This document shows positions 1-8,430 of a DNA stretch of 64,000 nucleotides, piece after piece; the first letter of the stretch is position 1; the number at the start of each line of letters is the position of its first letter. This DNA is from Sulfurimicrobium sp964552675 (lineage in GTDB: Bacteria > Pseudomonadota > Gammaproteobacteria > Burkholderiales > Sulfuricellaceae): assembly GCA_964552675.1 (NCBI GenBank), contig CAZKHJ010000005.1, positions 65,416 to 129,415 on the forward strand. Reading direction: 5' to 3'. The notes below the pieces were generated by a model. It was given only the letters and a program-made list of their open reading frames with translations, made no database searches and was not told where the DNA came from. Made by a program: the position numbers and the translations under genes.

Positions 1-110
1 TTGTATTCCTGTCCGTCATCGCCGAGAAACAGACTGCCATCGGTGAGCACACCGTCTACATCGAAAATCAGCAGTTTGATGTTACGCGCCAGTTCGTTTA
101 CCGCCTGCAT
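1..110 (-). CDS. kdsC: 3-deoxy-D-manno-octulosonate 8-phosphate phosphatase (KdsC), N-terminal part only
   Basis: Only the first 36 or so codons lie in the window; the gene runs off the left edge. The reverse strand reads ATG at 110-108 followed by a short lead and the HAD-phosphatase motif I, DVDGVLTDG, whose first aspartate is the family nucleophile. KdsC removes phosphate from Kdo-8-phosphate in the cytoplasm during lipopolysaccharide core synthesis. A GGGAG ribosome-binding site lies just upstream of the ATG. It follows kdsD by about 20 bases on the same strand, the usual Kdo gene pair. Motif and context make this a firm call despite truncation. Confidence 0.9.
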   Translation of the reverse strand, partial: MQAVNELARNIKLLIFDVDGVLTDGSLFLGDDGQEY

Positions 111-131
111 GATGCTCCCGGGAGTTGAATT

Positions 132-1106
132 TTAGACTACGCCTGCGCGCAGCAGGTCGTGCATGTTGAAAGCGCCGACCAGGTGACCGCTGGCATCCGC
201 CACCAGCAACCCGTTGATTTTGCGCTGCTCCATGAACTGCACTGCCTCGGCAGCAAGGCGTTCCGGCGCGATGGTGAGAGGGTTGGGCGACATCACGTCG
301 CGAATCGGCGTAGTGCGGATATCCAGCGGCGTGTCGAGATGACGGCGCAGGTCGCCATCGGTAAATACCCCGAGGATGCGATTGGTGTCATCCACAATGG
401 CCGTCATGCCCAGGCCCTTTTTCGTCATTTCCAGCAGTGCCGTGCTGAGGCTGGCATCTGCTGCGACCCTGGGCAATTGTTCACCCTGATGCATGATGTC
501 CTGGACGTGCACCAGCAGACGGCGCCCCAGCGCGCCGCCGGGATGGGAACGTGCGAAGTCGTCCTTGCCAAAGCCGCGCGCATCCAGCAGCGCCACCGCC
601 AGGGCGTCTCCCAGGGCCAGTGCCACGGTGGTGCTGGCGGTTGGAGCCAGGCCCAGGGGGCAGGCTTCCTGGGCCACGCTGGCATCGAGATGGAGGTCGG
701 CTTCGCGTGCCATGGTGGATTGGGGGTTGCCGGTCATGGCGATCAGCCTGGCGCCCAGCCGCTTGATCAGTGGCACGATGGCCACCAGTTCCGGGCTTTC
801 GCCGGAATTGGACAGGGCAATGACTACATCTTGTGAGGTGATCATGCCCAGGTCGCCATGGCTGGCTTCGCCGGGGTGGACGAAAAAGGATGGTGTGCCG
901 GTGCTGGCCAGCGTAGAGGCGATTTTACCGGCGATATGGCCGGATTTTCCCATGCCGCTGACGATGATGCGACCGCTGCAGGCCAGGCAGAGTTCGACTG
1001 CGGCGCTGAAATTGCGGTCCAGCCGTGCGCTCAGGGCGCGGAGCGCTTCGGTCTCAATAGCCAGAACCTGGCGTGCCAGTTCCAGGGTTTTTTCAGGTGT
1101 GATCAT
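132..1106 (-). CDS. kdsD: Arabinose-5-phosphate isomerase (KdsD/KpsF/GutQ family)
   Basis: Converts ribulose-5-phosphate to arabinose-5-phosphate, the first committed precursor of Kdo for lipopolysaccharide. The protein has an N-terminal SIS sugar-isomerase domain (about residues 35-170, with SGMGKSGHIAGKIAST and the SNSGES loop) and two C-terminal CBS domains (about 200-324). The length from ATG at 1106 (324 residues) matches the family; the frame stays open further upstream to 1235, but those residues (basic, repetitive) do not look like the family N terminus, and an ATG at 1151 is a second possibility. It is co-directional with kdsC and diverges from the antiporter gene at 1213, so both promoters must lie in the intervening 100 bases. 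Confidence 0.93.
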   Translation of the reverse strand: MITPEKTLELARQVLAIETEALRALSARLDRNFSAAVELCLACSGRIIVSGMGKSGHIAGKIASTLASTGTPSFFVHPGEASHGDLGMITSQDVVIALSNSGESPELVAIVPLIKRLGARLIAMTGNPQSTMAREADLHLDASVAQEACPLGLAPTASTTVALALGDALAVALLDARGFGKDDFARSHPGGALGRRLLVHVQDIMHQGEQLPRVAADASLSTALLEMTKKGLGMTAIVDDTNRILGVFTDGDLRRHLDTPLDIRTTPIRDVMSPNPLTIAPERLAAEAVQFMEQRKINGLLVADASGHLVGAFNMHDLLRAGVV

Positions 1107-1212
1107 TGGATTGGCCGTGGCGCGGTGCGTCCGGCGGGTAAATAAAGTCATGATAGTATAAGGCCGAACGCACGGGCGATAAAGCCGCGCTACTTTAACT
1201 AGGGCCTGTTTC

Positions 1213-3189
1213 ATGCCGCATGATGCTCCCACCACACTTCAGGCTGTACTGGTGCTGCTCGGTGCCGCAGTGTTTGCGGTTGCCCTGTTCCGCAAGCTGA
1301 GCCTGCCGCCCCTGCTGGCGTATCTGCTGGTGGGCATGGTGGCGGGCCCCCATGCGCTGGGCTGGATTCCGGACAGCGAGGAAACCCGCTATCTGGCCGA
1401 GTTTGGTGTGGTGTTCCTGATGTTCAGCATCGGCCTGGAATTCAGCTTGCCGCAACTGAAAACCATGCGTGGCGTGGTGTTCGGCCTGGGGGGCGCCCAG
1501 GTGATCAGTACGCTGGTGCTGGTGCTGGCGGCAGCCATGTTGTCGGGGCTTGCCTGGCAGGCGGGTGTCGCCCTGGGTGGTGTGCTGGCCATGTCTTCCA
1601 CTGCCATTGTCAGCAAGATGATGGCCGAACGCCTGGAACTTCAGTCGCGTCATGGGCGCCTGGTGATTGGCGTGCTGCTGTTTCAGGATCTGGCGGTGGT
1701 TCCCTTGTTGATCCTGATTCCGGCCTTGTCTGCCAGCGGCGGCGATCTGGCCGGTGTGGTCGGAATGGTTTTTCTCAAGGCGGCTCTGCTGCTGATTGGT
1801 CTGCTCTACTTCGGGCAGCGTCTGATGCGACCCTGGTTTCACTGGGTGGCGCGGCATAAGTCTCCCGAACTGTTCATGCTCAATGTGCTGCTGGTAACCC
1901 TTGGGCTGGCTTACCTGACTGGTCTGGCGGGGCTTTCCCTGGCGCTGGGCGCTTTTCTGGCGGGGATGCTGATTTCCGAAACCGAATACCGTTATCAGGT
2001 GGAGGCGGACATTCAGCCTTTCCGCGACGTGCTGCTCGGTCTGTTCTTCATTACTGTCGGGATGCTGCTGGATGTCAGAGTGGTGGTGGCGAACATGGGC
2101 TGGGTCGTGCTCGCGCTGGTGATTCTGGTGCTGGGCAAGGGCGCGATTGTCACCCTGTTGAGCCGCTTCTTTCGTCATGATGCCAGTGTGTCACTGCGCA
2201 CGGGCCTGTTCCTGGCCCAGGCGGGGGAGTTCGGTTTTGTGCTGTTGACGCTTGCCAACAGCGGCGGACTTTTGCCGCTTCAGCTTGCGCAGGTCGTGCT
2301 GGCGGCAATGCTGCTTTCCATGCTGATTGCGCCACTGATGCTGCATCATAGCGGCGCGATCGTATCGCGTCTGTGCCGCAACGACTGGAATTACCGGGCG
2401 CTGGAGCTGCACGAGATCGTGGTCAAGAGCGCGGGCAAGCAAGGTCATGTGATTGTTTGCGGTTATGGCCGGAGCGGCCAGAACCTGTCGCGCTTCCTTG
2501 ATCTGGAGGATATTCCGTTCTTTGCTCTGGATCTCGATCCCCAGCGGGTGCGGGCAGCGGCAGCCGCTGGCGAGAACGTGGTATACGGCGATGCCAGCAG
2601 GCGTGAAGTGTTGCTGGCGGCAGGTATTCAGCGTGCGCGGGCCGTCGTGGTGTCTTATTCCGACACGGCTTCCTCCCTCAAGGTGTTGCATCAGGTGCAT
2701 GAATTGCGCCCCGACTTGCCGGTGGTGGTGCGTACCCTGGACGATTCCGATCTGGGCAAACTGCAGCAGGCGGGTGCGGCGGAAGTGGTGCCGGAGGTGC
2801 TGGAAGGCTCGCTGATGCTGGCTTCCCATGCCCTGATGCTGCTTGGCGTGCCGCTTGCTCATGTGTTGCGGCGCATCCGTGAAGTGCGTGCGCAACGCTA
2901 TGGCCTGTTTCGCGGGGTGTTTCGCGGCGAGGCAGAGAGCGGGCTGGAAGAGCATGAGCAGCCGCGCCTGGCTTCGGTTGCGCTGGGAGACCGGGCTGCG
3001 GCGATTGGCAAGACCTTGGCCGAGCTTGAACTGGATAGCCTGCTGGTGGAGGTGACTGCGGTTCGCAGAAGAGGCATCCGGGGGCTGGAGCCGTCACCGG
3101 AGACCCGGCTGATGGCGGGGGATGTGGTCGTGTTGCTGGGCGCGGCCGGAGATCTGGAACTGGCGGAACTCAGGCTGTTGCAGGGGTAG
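1213..3189 (+). CDS. KefB/KefC-type monovalent cation:proton antiporter (CPA2) with TrkA domains
   Basis: A 658-residue inner-membrane protein. Residues 1-390 or so form about a dozen hydrophobic helices of the Na+/H+ exchanger fold, including the GxxxAMSSTAIV and LFFITVGM stretches typical of CPA2 antiporters. From about residue 410 there is a TrkA-N Rossmann domain (HVIVCGYGRSGQN, then a buried DLDP acidic turn) and a C-terminal TrkA-C domain ending at 658. The family exchanges K+ (or Na+) for protons and is gated by nucleotides or glutathione adducts; the specific ion cannot be read from sequence. The same gene next to kdsD is common in Proteobacteria. Start ATG at 1213 leaves a normal N terminus before the first helix. 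Confidence 0.9.
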   Translation: MPHDAPTTLQAVLVLLGAAVFAVALFRKLSLPPLLAYLLVGMVAGPHALGWIPDSEETRYLAEFGVVFLMFSIGLEFSLPQLKTMRGVVFGLGGAQVISTLVLVLAAAMLSGLAWQAGVALGGVLAMSSTAIVSKMMAERLELQSRHGRLVIGVLLFQDLAVVPLLILIPALSASGGDLAGVVGMVFLKAALLLIGLLYFGQRLMRPWFHWVARHKSPELFMLNVLLVTLGLAYLTGLAGLSLALGAFLAGMLISETEYRYQVEADIQPFRDVLLGLFFITVGMLLDVRVVVANMGWVVLALVILVLGKGAIVTLLSRFFRHDASVSLRTGLFLAQAGEFGFVLLTLANSGGLLPLQLAQVVLAAMLLSMLIAPLMLHHSGAIVSRLCRNDWNYRALELHEIVVKSAGKQGHVIVCGYGRSGQNLSRFLDLEDIPFFALDLDPQRVRAAAAAGENVVYGDASRREVLLAAGIQRARAVVVSYSDTASSLKVLHQVHELRPDLPVVVRTLDDSDLGKLQQAGAAEVVPEVLEGSLMLASHALMLLGVPLAHVLRRIREVRAQRYGLFRGVFRGEAESGLEEHEQPRLASVALGDRAAAIGKTLAELELDSLLVEVTAVRRRGIRGLEPSPETRLMAGDVVVLLGAAGDLELAELRLLQG

Positions 3190-3193
3190 CTGT

Positions 3194-4216
3194 CTATCGG
3201 TTTGGGCGCAGGATCTTTTCTGCAATTTCTGCTGGAAACATTCGCAGTGCTGCGGATGATAAAGGGAATTGCGGCAGATACTGTTCCAGCATGGAAAACA
3301 GCGCTGTGGCCTGATGAAGATCACGTTGTTTCTTGATTGGCTGACGTTCAGTACTGGCCGACAACCATAACTTGAATAATGCAAAAGCGCGTGGGTCAGG
3401 AACGACCATTCTTGCGGGCTTGCCATTTTCGCGGATCACAGTTTGCTCTATCCTGGGTGCGCTCAACAGCCACTTCATGTTCCAGATATCGGTAGCGATC
3501 AGGTCATTTTCAAAAAAACGGTCCGGCTCTTCTTTCCAGGGTGGATTGGGTGTCTGGCGAATCAGGTCGACCATGAAACCATCCTTGTTCGCCGCACGGA
3601 ACGGTGTGTTTTTGACAATCTCAAAAGATTTGTCGGCGCGCCTGAGCAATGATATGAGCAATGATATGAGACCAGTAAAATCTGTTTCATTATCCGTTGA
3701 TGCTAGTCGCACCCGTGCCCTGGCATCCCAGAGCAGGTCAACGTCGGTCGTGGCAACAAGTTCCTCGTTAAGAACAATACCGGCCATGGCTTCATAAGCA
3801 TAAAGTGCATTGGTGCCAATGATAATCAGGTTGTCGCCCAGCAGATTGTGCTGGTCCAGTTGTGTGGTGATTGCGCCGATAATGTTTGGCAACCTGCCAA
3901 TTCGACCTGCCCGATTGAATCTGGCTTGTTCGGACAGTTTGTCCTCAAGGGATTTGAGGCGAGAGGCGAGGCCTGCCTTGGCTGAGACGAATTCGTTATA
4001 GATGGTCTCGGTTTCAGGAGATTTTGCGCCCAAGCTTTTGGCGTGGCCAAAACGGTCCACAATCCGGTACAAATACTGCCTGCCCTTGACGGTTTTCCAA
4101 GTCATGCCGCCCCGGTAGCGCGCATGTCGTGTCGCCGTATCGCGCCAAGCATCGAATACCTGAATGGTATTGACCATCAGGCGGCGTTGATTGTCATTTA
4201 ATTCACTGAATTTCAA
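3194..4216 (-). CDS. Nucleotidyltransferase-fold protein (GSU2403 / NTP_transf_8-like)
   Basis: A 340-residue soluble protein. The core GTNALYAYEA followed about 20 residues later by TDVDLLWD resembles the glycine-containing entry loop and the DxD metal-binding pair of the polymerase-beta nucleotidyltransferase fold, and I recognise the overall pattern as the GSU2403 family. An N-terminal basic helical region (about 1-110) precedes the core. The substrate is unknown; related folds include antitoxin/toxin-type transferases, but no partner gene is adjacent. The start codon is TTG at 4216, chosen because the family N terminus begins there and an inverted repeat sits directly upstream. The gene is tail-to-tail with the antiporter (4 bases between stops) and appears more AT-rich than its neighbours, suggesting an accessory gene. 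Confidence 0.7.
   Translation of the reverse strand: MKFSELNDNQRRLMVNTIQVFDAWRDTATRHARYRGGMTWKTVKGRQYLYRIVDRFGHAKSLGAKSPETETIYNEFVSAKAGLASRLKSLEDKLSEQARFNRAGRIGRLPNIIGAITTQLDQHNLLGDNLIIIGTNALYAYEAMAGIVLNEELVATTDVDLLWDARARVRLASTDNETDFTGLISLLISLLRRADKSFEIVKNTPFRAANKDGFMVDLIRQTPNPPWKEEPDRFFENDLIATDIWNMKWLLSAPRIEQTVIRENGKPARMVVPDPRAFALFKLWLSASTERQPIKKQRDLHQATALFSMLEQYLPQFPLSSAALRMFPAEIAEKILRPNR
3643..3666. repeat. 12-bp tandem duplication inside the nucleotidyltransferase gene
   Basis: The unit TGAGCAATGATA occurs twice in direct succession and a third copy begins (TGAG). Because 12 is a multiple of three the reading frame is kept; on the coding strand the duplication produces the repeated LLIS-type residues in a hydrophobic helix. 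This could be a slippage-prone site, but it is short. Confidence 0.6.
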
Positions 4217-4263
4217 AGTGTTATCATTCTGATCGTGAGAATGTGTGTTTGAATGATAACACT
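4217..4263. repeat. 12-bp perfect inverted repeat abutting a TTG start codon
   Basis: AGTGTTATCATT at 4217-4228 is matched by AATGATAACACT at 4252-4263, separated by 23 bases. The left arm touches the TTG start of the nucleotidyltransferase gene. Some similarity extends outward (GAATTT in both flanks) with a 2-base offset. It may be an operator for autoregulation or a remnant of a small palindromic insertion; each arm also resembles a -10 box. Function is inference. Confidence 0.6.
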
Positions 4264-4313
4264 AAAATTCAAGATTGCGATGGGCTAAGTTGTTGTAGGC
4301 GGTGCAGAGATAT

Positions 4314-4338
4314 AAAGCCCGCGCAAGGCGGGCTTTTT
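4314..4338. terminator. Intrinsic terminator hairpin
   Basis: AAAGCCCGC (4314-4322), loop GCAAG, GCGGGCTTT (4328-4336) followed by further T on the plus strand. It sits just beyond the stop of the prepilin gene, whose transcript (minus strand) would form the same hairpin but with a weaker T tract. Confidence 0.75.
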
Positions 4339-4356
4339 GGAGATTTATTGGCTGGG

Positions 4357-5028
4357 TTAGAAGATACTGGCGCCACCGCAGTTGTTGCTTTCGCCAGAAA
4401 CATTCCAGCTTGGCGGGGTGGATGAGGTTACGATGCAGTCAGCCGCTGTAGGCGCTGTACCGCCACCCGCATAGATTGAAAAGCGAAATGCACCACCTTG
4501 TGGGTTGCCGTCATCGATCTTACGGTCGACTTCCGCCAGAATGTTGACTGGTACCTGTATGCCGGTTTTTAGGTTGTGGCGGGAGGATGCCGTGCCGGGA
4601 TCGCTGTACACATTGTCATAGATGAGCTGCAGGTAGCCGGCATAGGGGTTTTTCAGGGTGGTTGTATCCGACTGGGTGGCATTGTAGGTGTAGCTGCCGT
4701 TGATGAAGCCGGCCAGGCTCAGGTGCTCCCAAACCAGAATCGACTCTTTCGTGGCGCCGCCATCGGTAATCTGGCCGTTGCCGTCACCATTGGTGGTGGC
4801 GCCCTTGATGTTGGCCATGGCTGCGGCATAGTCGCCGGGCAGGGCACGGTAACGGTCGAGAAAGCCGAAATACGCTGCCTTGATGCCGTCCTGCTGCGAA
4901 ATCATGTTGCGTACCCGTGCGCTGGTAATGAGTTCCTGTCCCTTCAATACCCCGCCCAGCAGCAGGCCGATAATCACCAGTACGATGGCGATTTCGATCA
5001 GGGTGAAACCTTGTTGTTGGTTTTTCAT
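4357..5028 (-). CDS. Prepilin-like protein with type IV pilin N-terminal methylation motif
   Basis: A 223-residue protein beginning with a short charged leader, then G^FTLIEIAIVLVIIGLLLGG, the prepilin peptidase site with the conserved Glu at position 5 of the mature form and one hydrophobic helix. The rest is a globular pseudopilin-like domain (contains LPGDYAAAM, found in many type II/IV-associated pseudopilins) with two cysteines near the C terminus. PilD, encoded at about 26 kb, would process it. It stands apart from other pilus genes, followed by a terminator, so it is probably a minor or orphan pilin; the system it belongs to cannot be told from this window. Confidence 0.85.
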   Translation of the reverse strand: MKNQQQGFTLIEIAIVLVIIGLLLGGVLKGQELITSARVRNMISQQDGIKAAYFGFLDRYRALPGDYAAAMANIKGATTNGDGNGQITDGGATKESILVWEHLSLAGFINGSYTYNATQSDTTTLKNPYAGYLQLIYDNVYSDPGTASSRHNLKTGIQVPVNILAEVDRKIDDGNPQGGAFRFSIYAGGGTAPTAADCIVTSSTPPSWNVSGESNNCGGASIF

Positions 5029-5136
5029 TTTGTCTTTAATCCCTTGAAAAAATATGCTGTCTCTATGACTGGGTCATGAGCAAAAATCGTGCCCGATGTT
5101 TTTGAGCTGGTTTGCGGCTTGGACTGGATTTTGAGG

Positions 5137-5877
5137 CTAGTTGCGTTGGTCTTTCGACGCTGGTGGCGATTTTTCGACATTTTGGGCTTCCAGCCTGCTC
5201 AGATGTTCGGTCAGAAAATGGATCTCGTGTGGGTCGGTGAGCGTATTGTTGGCCAGTAATCCGCCCAGCAGGATTTTTGCGCTCTCGGTTTCGCCCATGT
5301 CTTCCAGAATGAAAATTGTCATCTGCTGAGCCCAGTGGGGTACATCCGGGCCTGTGGCGTGCGTGGCGATGGCCTGGGCGTATTTCAGTGCCAGGGGAAG
5401 GTCATGCAGGCGGTGTTTGGCGATAATGGCTGCGTGGGCCAGCCATTGCCAGCGCTGGCTGGGGGCGGCGAAAAATTGCTGATAGGTGAAGTTCAGCATC
5501 TGTCTTTGCCTGGTTTTGTCCGGCACCTGGGCGTAAAGATGGCTGGCCATGAGCAGCGGATACTGGGCGCGTGGATCGAGTTCGAGCATGCGTCCGAGCC
5601 AGCCGATGACGGTTGGATAGTCGAGGGCGGCAAAGGGGATGCTGATGCCTGGCTGGTTATCGAAGGCCTGCAGATATAAGGCCAGCCATTGGGATGCCGG
5701 AATGGGTTCGTTGAAGCTTGAAATGGATAGCGCCTGGTAACTGGGAACTGCTGGCAGGGTCTGGGCCTGTGCGGCCGGCTGTGGAGAGTGCAGGCGCCAC
5801 AGGATTTGTGCTGTCAGGGAAACGGCCAGTGCTATCAATACTGACATGGGCACTGCCTTGAGAGAGCGCTCTGCCAT
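5137..5877 (-). CDS. Conserved hypothetical membrane-anchored protein with helical repeats
   Basis: A 246-residue protein with one N-terminal transmembrane segment (about residues 10-26), a Pro/Ala-rich linker, and a helical periplasmic part resembling TPR repeats (ALKYAQAIA, WLAHAAIIAKH). No family name is recognised. Its start lies 3 bases after the stop of the upstream ABC-2 permease, so the two are almost certainly co-translated and probably act together. The C terminus is hydrophilic. Confidence 0.65.
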   Translation of the reverse strand: MAERSLKAVPMSVLIALAVSLTAQILWRLHSPQPAAQAQTLPAVPSYQALSISSFNEPIPASQWLALYLQAFDNQPGISIPFAALDYPTVIGWLGRMLELDPRAQYPLLMASHLYAQVPDKTRQRQMLNFTYQQFFAAPSQRWQWLAHAAIIAKHRLHDLPLALKYAQAIATHATGPDVPHWAQQMTIFILEDMGETESAKILLGGLLANNTLTDPHEIHFLTEHLSRLEAQNVEKSPPASKDQRN

Positions 5878-5880
5878 GCT

Positions 5881-6648
5881 TCAGAGATTTTTGCGCGACA
5901 GGTCAAAAAGCGCGCCGGAAATCAGCAAGGCAAGATAGATAGCGGTTTGCCAGGCGATCGGCCCCAACTGGGGCCAATTGCCAGTGCTGTTGACCAGCCA
6001 TGCGGTCTGGGTGAAGGTATCGAGGCGGGGCAACAGCAGGGCGATGGTGTCGATGGCGTGAACCATGAATTGCCGGGCCGGGCCGGTTTCGTTGAGGGGG
6101 GTGTGGCCAATCAGCTGGATGGCGCCGATGGTCCGTGCCAACAGATAAAACCCCAGTGCCAGGCTCATGGCGGGCATGATCTGGCTGAAGGTGAAAAGGC
6201 AAAACAGGCTTAGTGCTGTCATGATCCATAGTTCACACAGCAGAGACAGGCCCCATAATGCAACCTGTCCAGCCGGCGCGAAAGCGGCGAGCAGCAGGGA
6301 AATCGCCGCCGCGAGCAGCAGCGCGATACCCATGAAGCCGAGCTGTTTGCCAAGGACATAGCTGGCGCGGGGAATGTCCAGTGATAGAATGAGTTCCAGG
6401 CCTTTTTCGTTGAATTCACGCGACAGGCTGCTGATGATGAACAGGCTCAGCACAAACATGCTGGCCGGGCGCAGCAGGGCGGCAAGGAATGCCGTCTGGA
6501 TACGCTGGCTGTCGGCAATGGCGATGGATTGCAGGAACAGGCTGCCGGCAAAGGCCGCCAGCAAGACCAGTAACAGCAGCCGCATGAGCCGGGCGCGTGC
6601 TGCCTCCAGGAAGGTGAAATAGGCGATGGTGAAAATGGCGCGCGGCAT
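5881..6648 (-). CDS. ABC-2 type transporter permease
   Basis: About 255 residues with six predicted hydrophobic helices, a cytoplasmic N-terminal segment and the loop after helix 2 (SREFNEKGLELILSLDIPRA), which is characteristic of ABC-2 permeases where the EKGLE-type helix contacts the ATPase. The start ATG at 6648 was preferred over one at 6693 because the family begins close to the first helix. No ATP-binding subunit gene is found beside it; the neighbour upstream is a divergent kinase, so the ATPase must be encoded elsewhere or lost. Substrate unknown. Confidence 0.75.
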   Translation of the reverse strand: MPRAIFTIAYFTFLEAARARLMRLLLLVLLAAFAGSLFLQSIAIADSQRIQTAFLAALLRPASMFVLSLFIISSLSREFNEKGLELILSLDIPRASYVLGKQLGFMGIALLLAAAISLLLAAFAPAGQVALWGLSLLCELWIMTALSLFCLFTFSQIMPAMSLALGFYLLARTIGAIQLIGHTPLNETGPARQFMVHAIDTIALLLPRLDTFTQTAWLVNSTGNWPQLGPIAWQTAIYLALLISGALFDLSRKNL

Positions 6649-6711
6649 CAGCAGGCACTTGATTGACAGACTCCCTAAGTATATCCAAACCATTCAGCCA
6701 GAGGGGCGCCC

Positions 6712-8430
6712 ATGAGCGGCAAATTTTCCACCATGATGCAACAGGCCATTACCGGTCGCCCGCACTGGCTGCTGGGCGGGATGTTGTTGTCCCTGCATGC
6801 GGCGCTGGCATGGGGCGTCGATGTCTGGTGGTCCAGCGCCTCCCTGCTGGTGCATTTCGGCTTTTTCCTTCTATGGCAACCGCTGTGGCGCGGTGAGCAC
6901 AATCTTTCCTACCGGCATGTCCTGCTGGTGTTGCTGGGTGGCGCTGCCCTGATACTGCTGTGGCGCAGCTGGTGGCTGGCCACCTTGTGTCTGGGAGTCG
7001 TGGTTGGCCTGGTTGGTGGCGATGTGGTCGGCATGACAGGGCGGCGCCAGCGCCTGGGGCATCTGTTTGCCTTGCTCTATCTGCTGGCGATGCTGCTGCT
7101 ATGGGTGGTGCCGCATCTGTTTGTCGGTATGCCAGTGAATGCGGCTTTGAGCCTGATGGTGCGCTATGGCCTGGTCGTGGTGCCGTTTCTGGTGGCATTG
7201 CTGCCGAGCGGGAAGCAGCAGGCCAGGCCATTTTATGCCGTGGATTTTTTCTACAGCCTGATGCTGTTCCTGCTGGTGGTGGTGCTGGTGCTGGGCAGTT
7301 TTACGGTGAAAGTGCTCAGCCAGAGCAACTATCCCATGGCATTGGCGCAGACGCTGATGGCGATCGCCGGGGTGCTGTTTGCCCTGAGCTGGTTGTGGAA
7401 TCCGCATGGCGGGTTTGCCGGTGGCGGACAGCTGATGTCGCGCTATCTGCTGAGTGTGGGCCTGCCGTTTGAGCGCTGGCTGCGCAATCTGGCAACCCTG
7501 GCGGAGCAGGAGCATGATGCTTCGGGGTTTCTGCGCCTGGCGCTGGACGATATTGCGGCTCTGCCCTGGGTAACAGGGGGGACATGGCAGACTCCGGGGG
7601 ATAGCGGCGAGTTTGGCATGCCCTCGAAATATTCGGTTGAATTTTCCTTTCACAGTGTTCGTCTGGTGTTGTACACGCGCTGGTCGCTGAGTCCGGCGCT
7701 GGTTCTGCACATCAAGCTGCTGACCCAGCTCCTGGGGCATTTTTATGAAGCCAAGCAGCGCGAGCAGGAGCAGAAATACAACGCCTATACCCAGGCAATC
7801 CATGAAACCGGGGCACGACTGACCCATGATGTGAAAAACCTGCTGCAATCGCTGAAAGCCCTGTGTGCTGCGGTGGAAAGCAGCGATCCGGCCCAGGCCG
7901 AAGCGCTGCAGGCGCTGATGCAGCGCCAGTTGCCGCAGATTGTGCAGCGCCTGCAGCTGACCCTGGACAAGCTCAAATCTCCCAATGTGAATGCGGCTGA
8001 AGCCATCGAGCGCATTTCCGCGCGTGCCTGGTGGGACGCATTACGCCAGCGCTATGCCCAGGAGCAGATCGAGTTTGCCGCATACGGCATGTCGGGAGGC
8101 AAGCACGTGCATATTCCGGGCGAGCTGTTTGATAGCGTCGCTGACAACCTGTTGCAGAATGCGCTGGAGAAACGCAAGCTGGCGCGCGATCTGGTCATCC
8201 GGGTGGGATTTTCCTGTGAGGGTGGCGGCCGCCTGACCGTATGCGACGATGGTGCCGAGCTGGATGGCGATCTGGCAGCACGCCTGCTGATTGCACCTGT
8301 GAAGTCGGACAGCGGGTTCGGCATCGGTCTTTACCAGGCGGGACGGCTGGCGAGCCAGGCTGGCTACCAGCTGGCCCTGACCAGCAACCTGGCTGGGCGC
8401 GTGTGCTTTGAACTGATCGGTACGGCTTAG
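6712..8430 (+). CDS. Orphan membrane-bound sensor histidine kinase
   Basis: A 572-residue protein. Residues 20-230 hold six to seven transmembrane helices with short loops, so the signal is probably sensed in the membrane. The catalytic part has an H-box around His372 (LTHDVKNLLQSL), an N-box (DSVADNLLQNALEKR, about 474-488), a G1-like CDDGAEL and a G2-like GFGIGLYQAGR. The family is closest to membrane kinases with degenerate HATPase spacing. No receiver gene is adjacent. The stop overlaps the convergent RND permease stop by 3-4 bases. Confidence 0.8.
   Translation: MSGKFSTMMQQAITGRPHWLLGGMLLSLHAALAWGVDVWWSSASLLVHFGFFLLWQPLWRGEHNLSYRHVLLVLLGGAALILLWRSWWLATLCLGVVVGLVGGDVVGMTGRRQRLGHLFALLYLLAMLLLWVVPHLFVGMPVNAALSLMVRYGLVVVPFLVALLPSGKQQARPFYAVDFFYSLMLFLLVVVLVLGSFTVKVLSQSNYPMALAQTLMAIAGVLFALSWLWNPHGGFAGGGQLMSRYLLSVGLPFERWLRNLATLAEQEHDASGFLRLALDDIAALPWVTGGTWQTPGDSGEFGMPSKYSVEFSFHSVRLVLYTRWSLSPALVLHIKLLTQLLGHFYEAKQREQEQKYNAYTQAIHETGARLTHDVKNLLQSLKALCAAVESSDPAQAEALQALMQRQLPQIVQRLQLTLDKLKSPNVNAAEAIERISARAWWDALRQRYAQEQIEFAAYGMSGGKHVHIPGELFDSVADNLLQNALEKRKLARDLVIRVGFSCEGGGRLTVCDDGAELDGDLAARLLIAPVKSDSGFGIGLYQAGRLASQAGYQLALTSNLAGRVCFELIGTA

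Noticed and set aside
1195..2178. Minus-strand open frame opposite the KefB-like antiporter
   Set aside because: Its sequence is rich in Gln/His with low complexity, a shadow of hydrophobic codons on the other strand.
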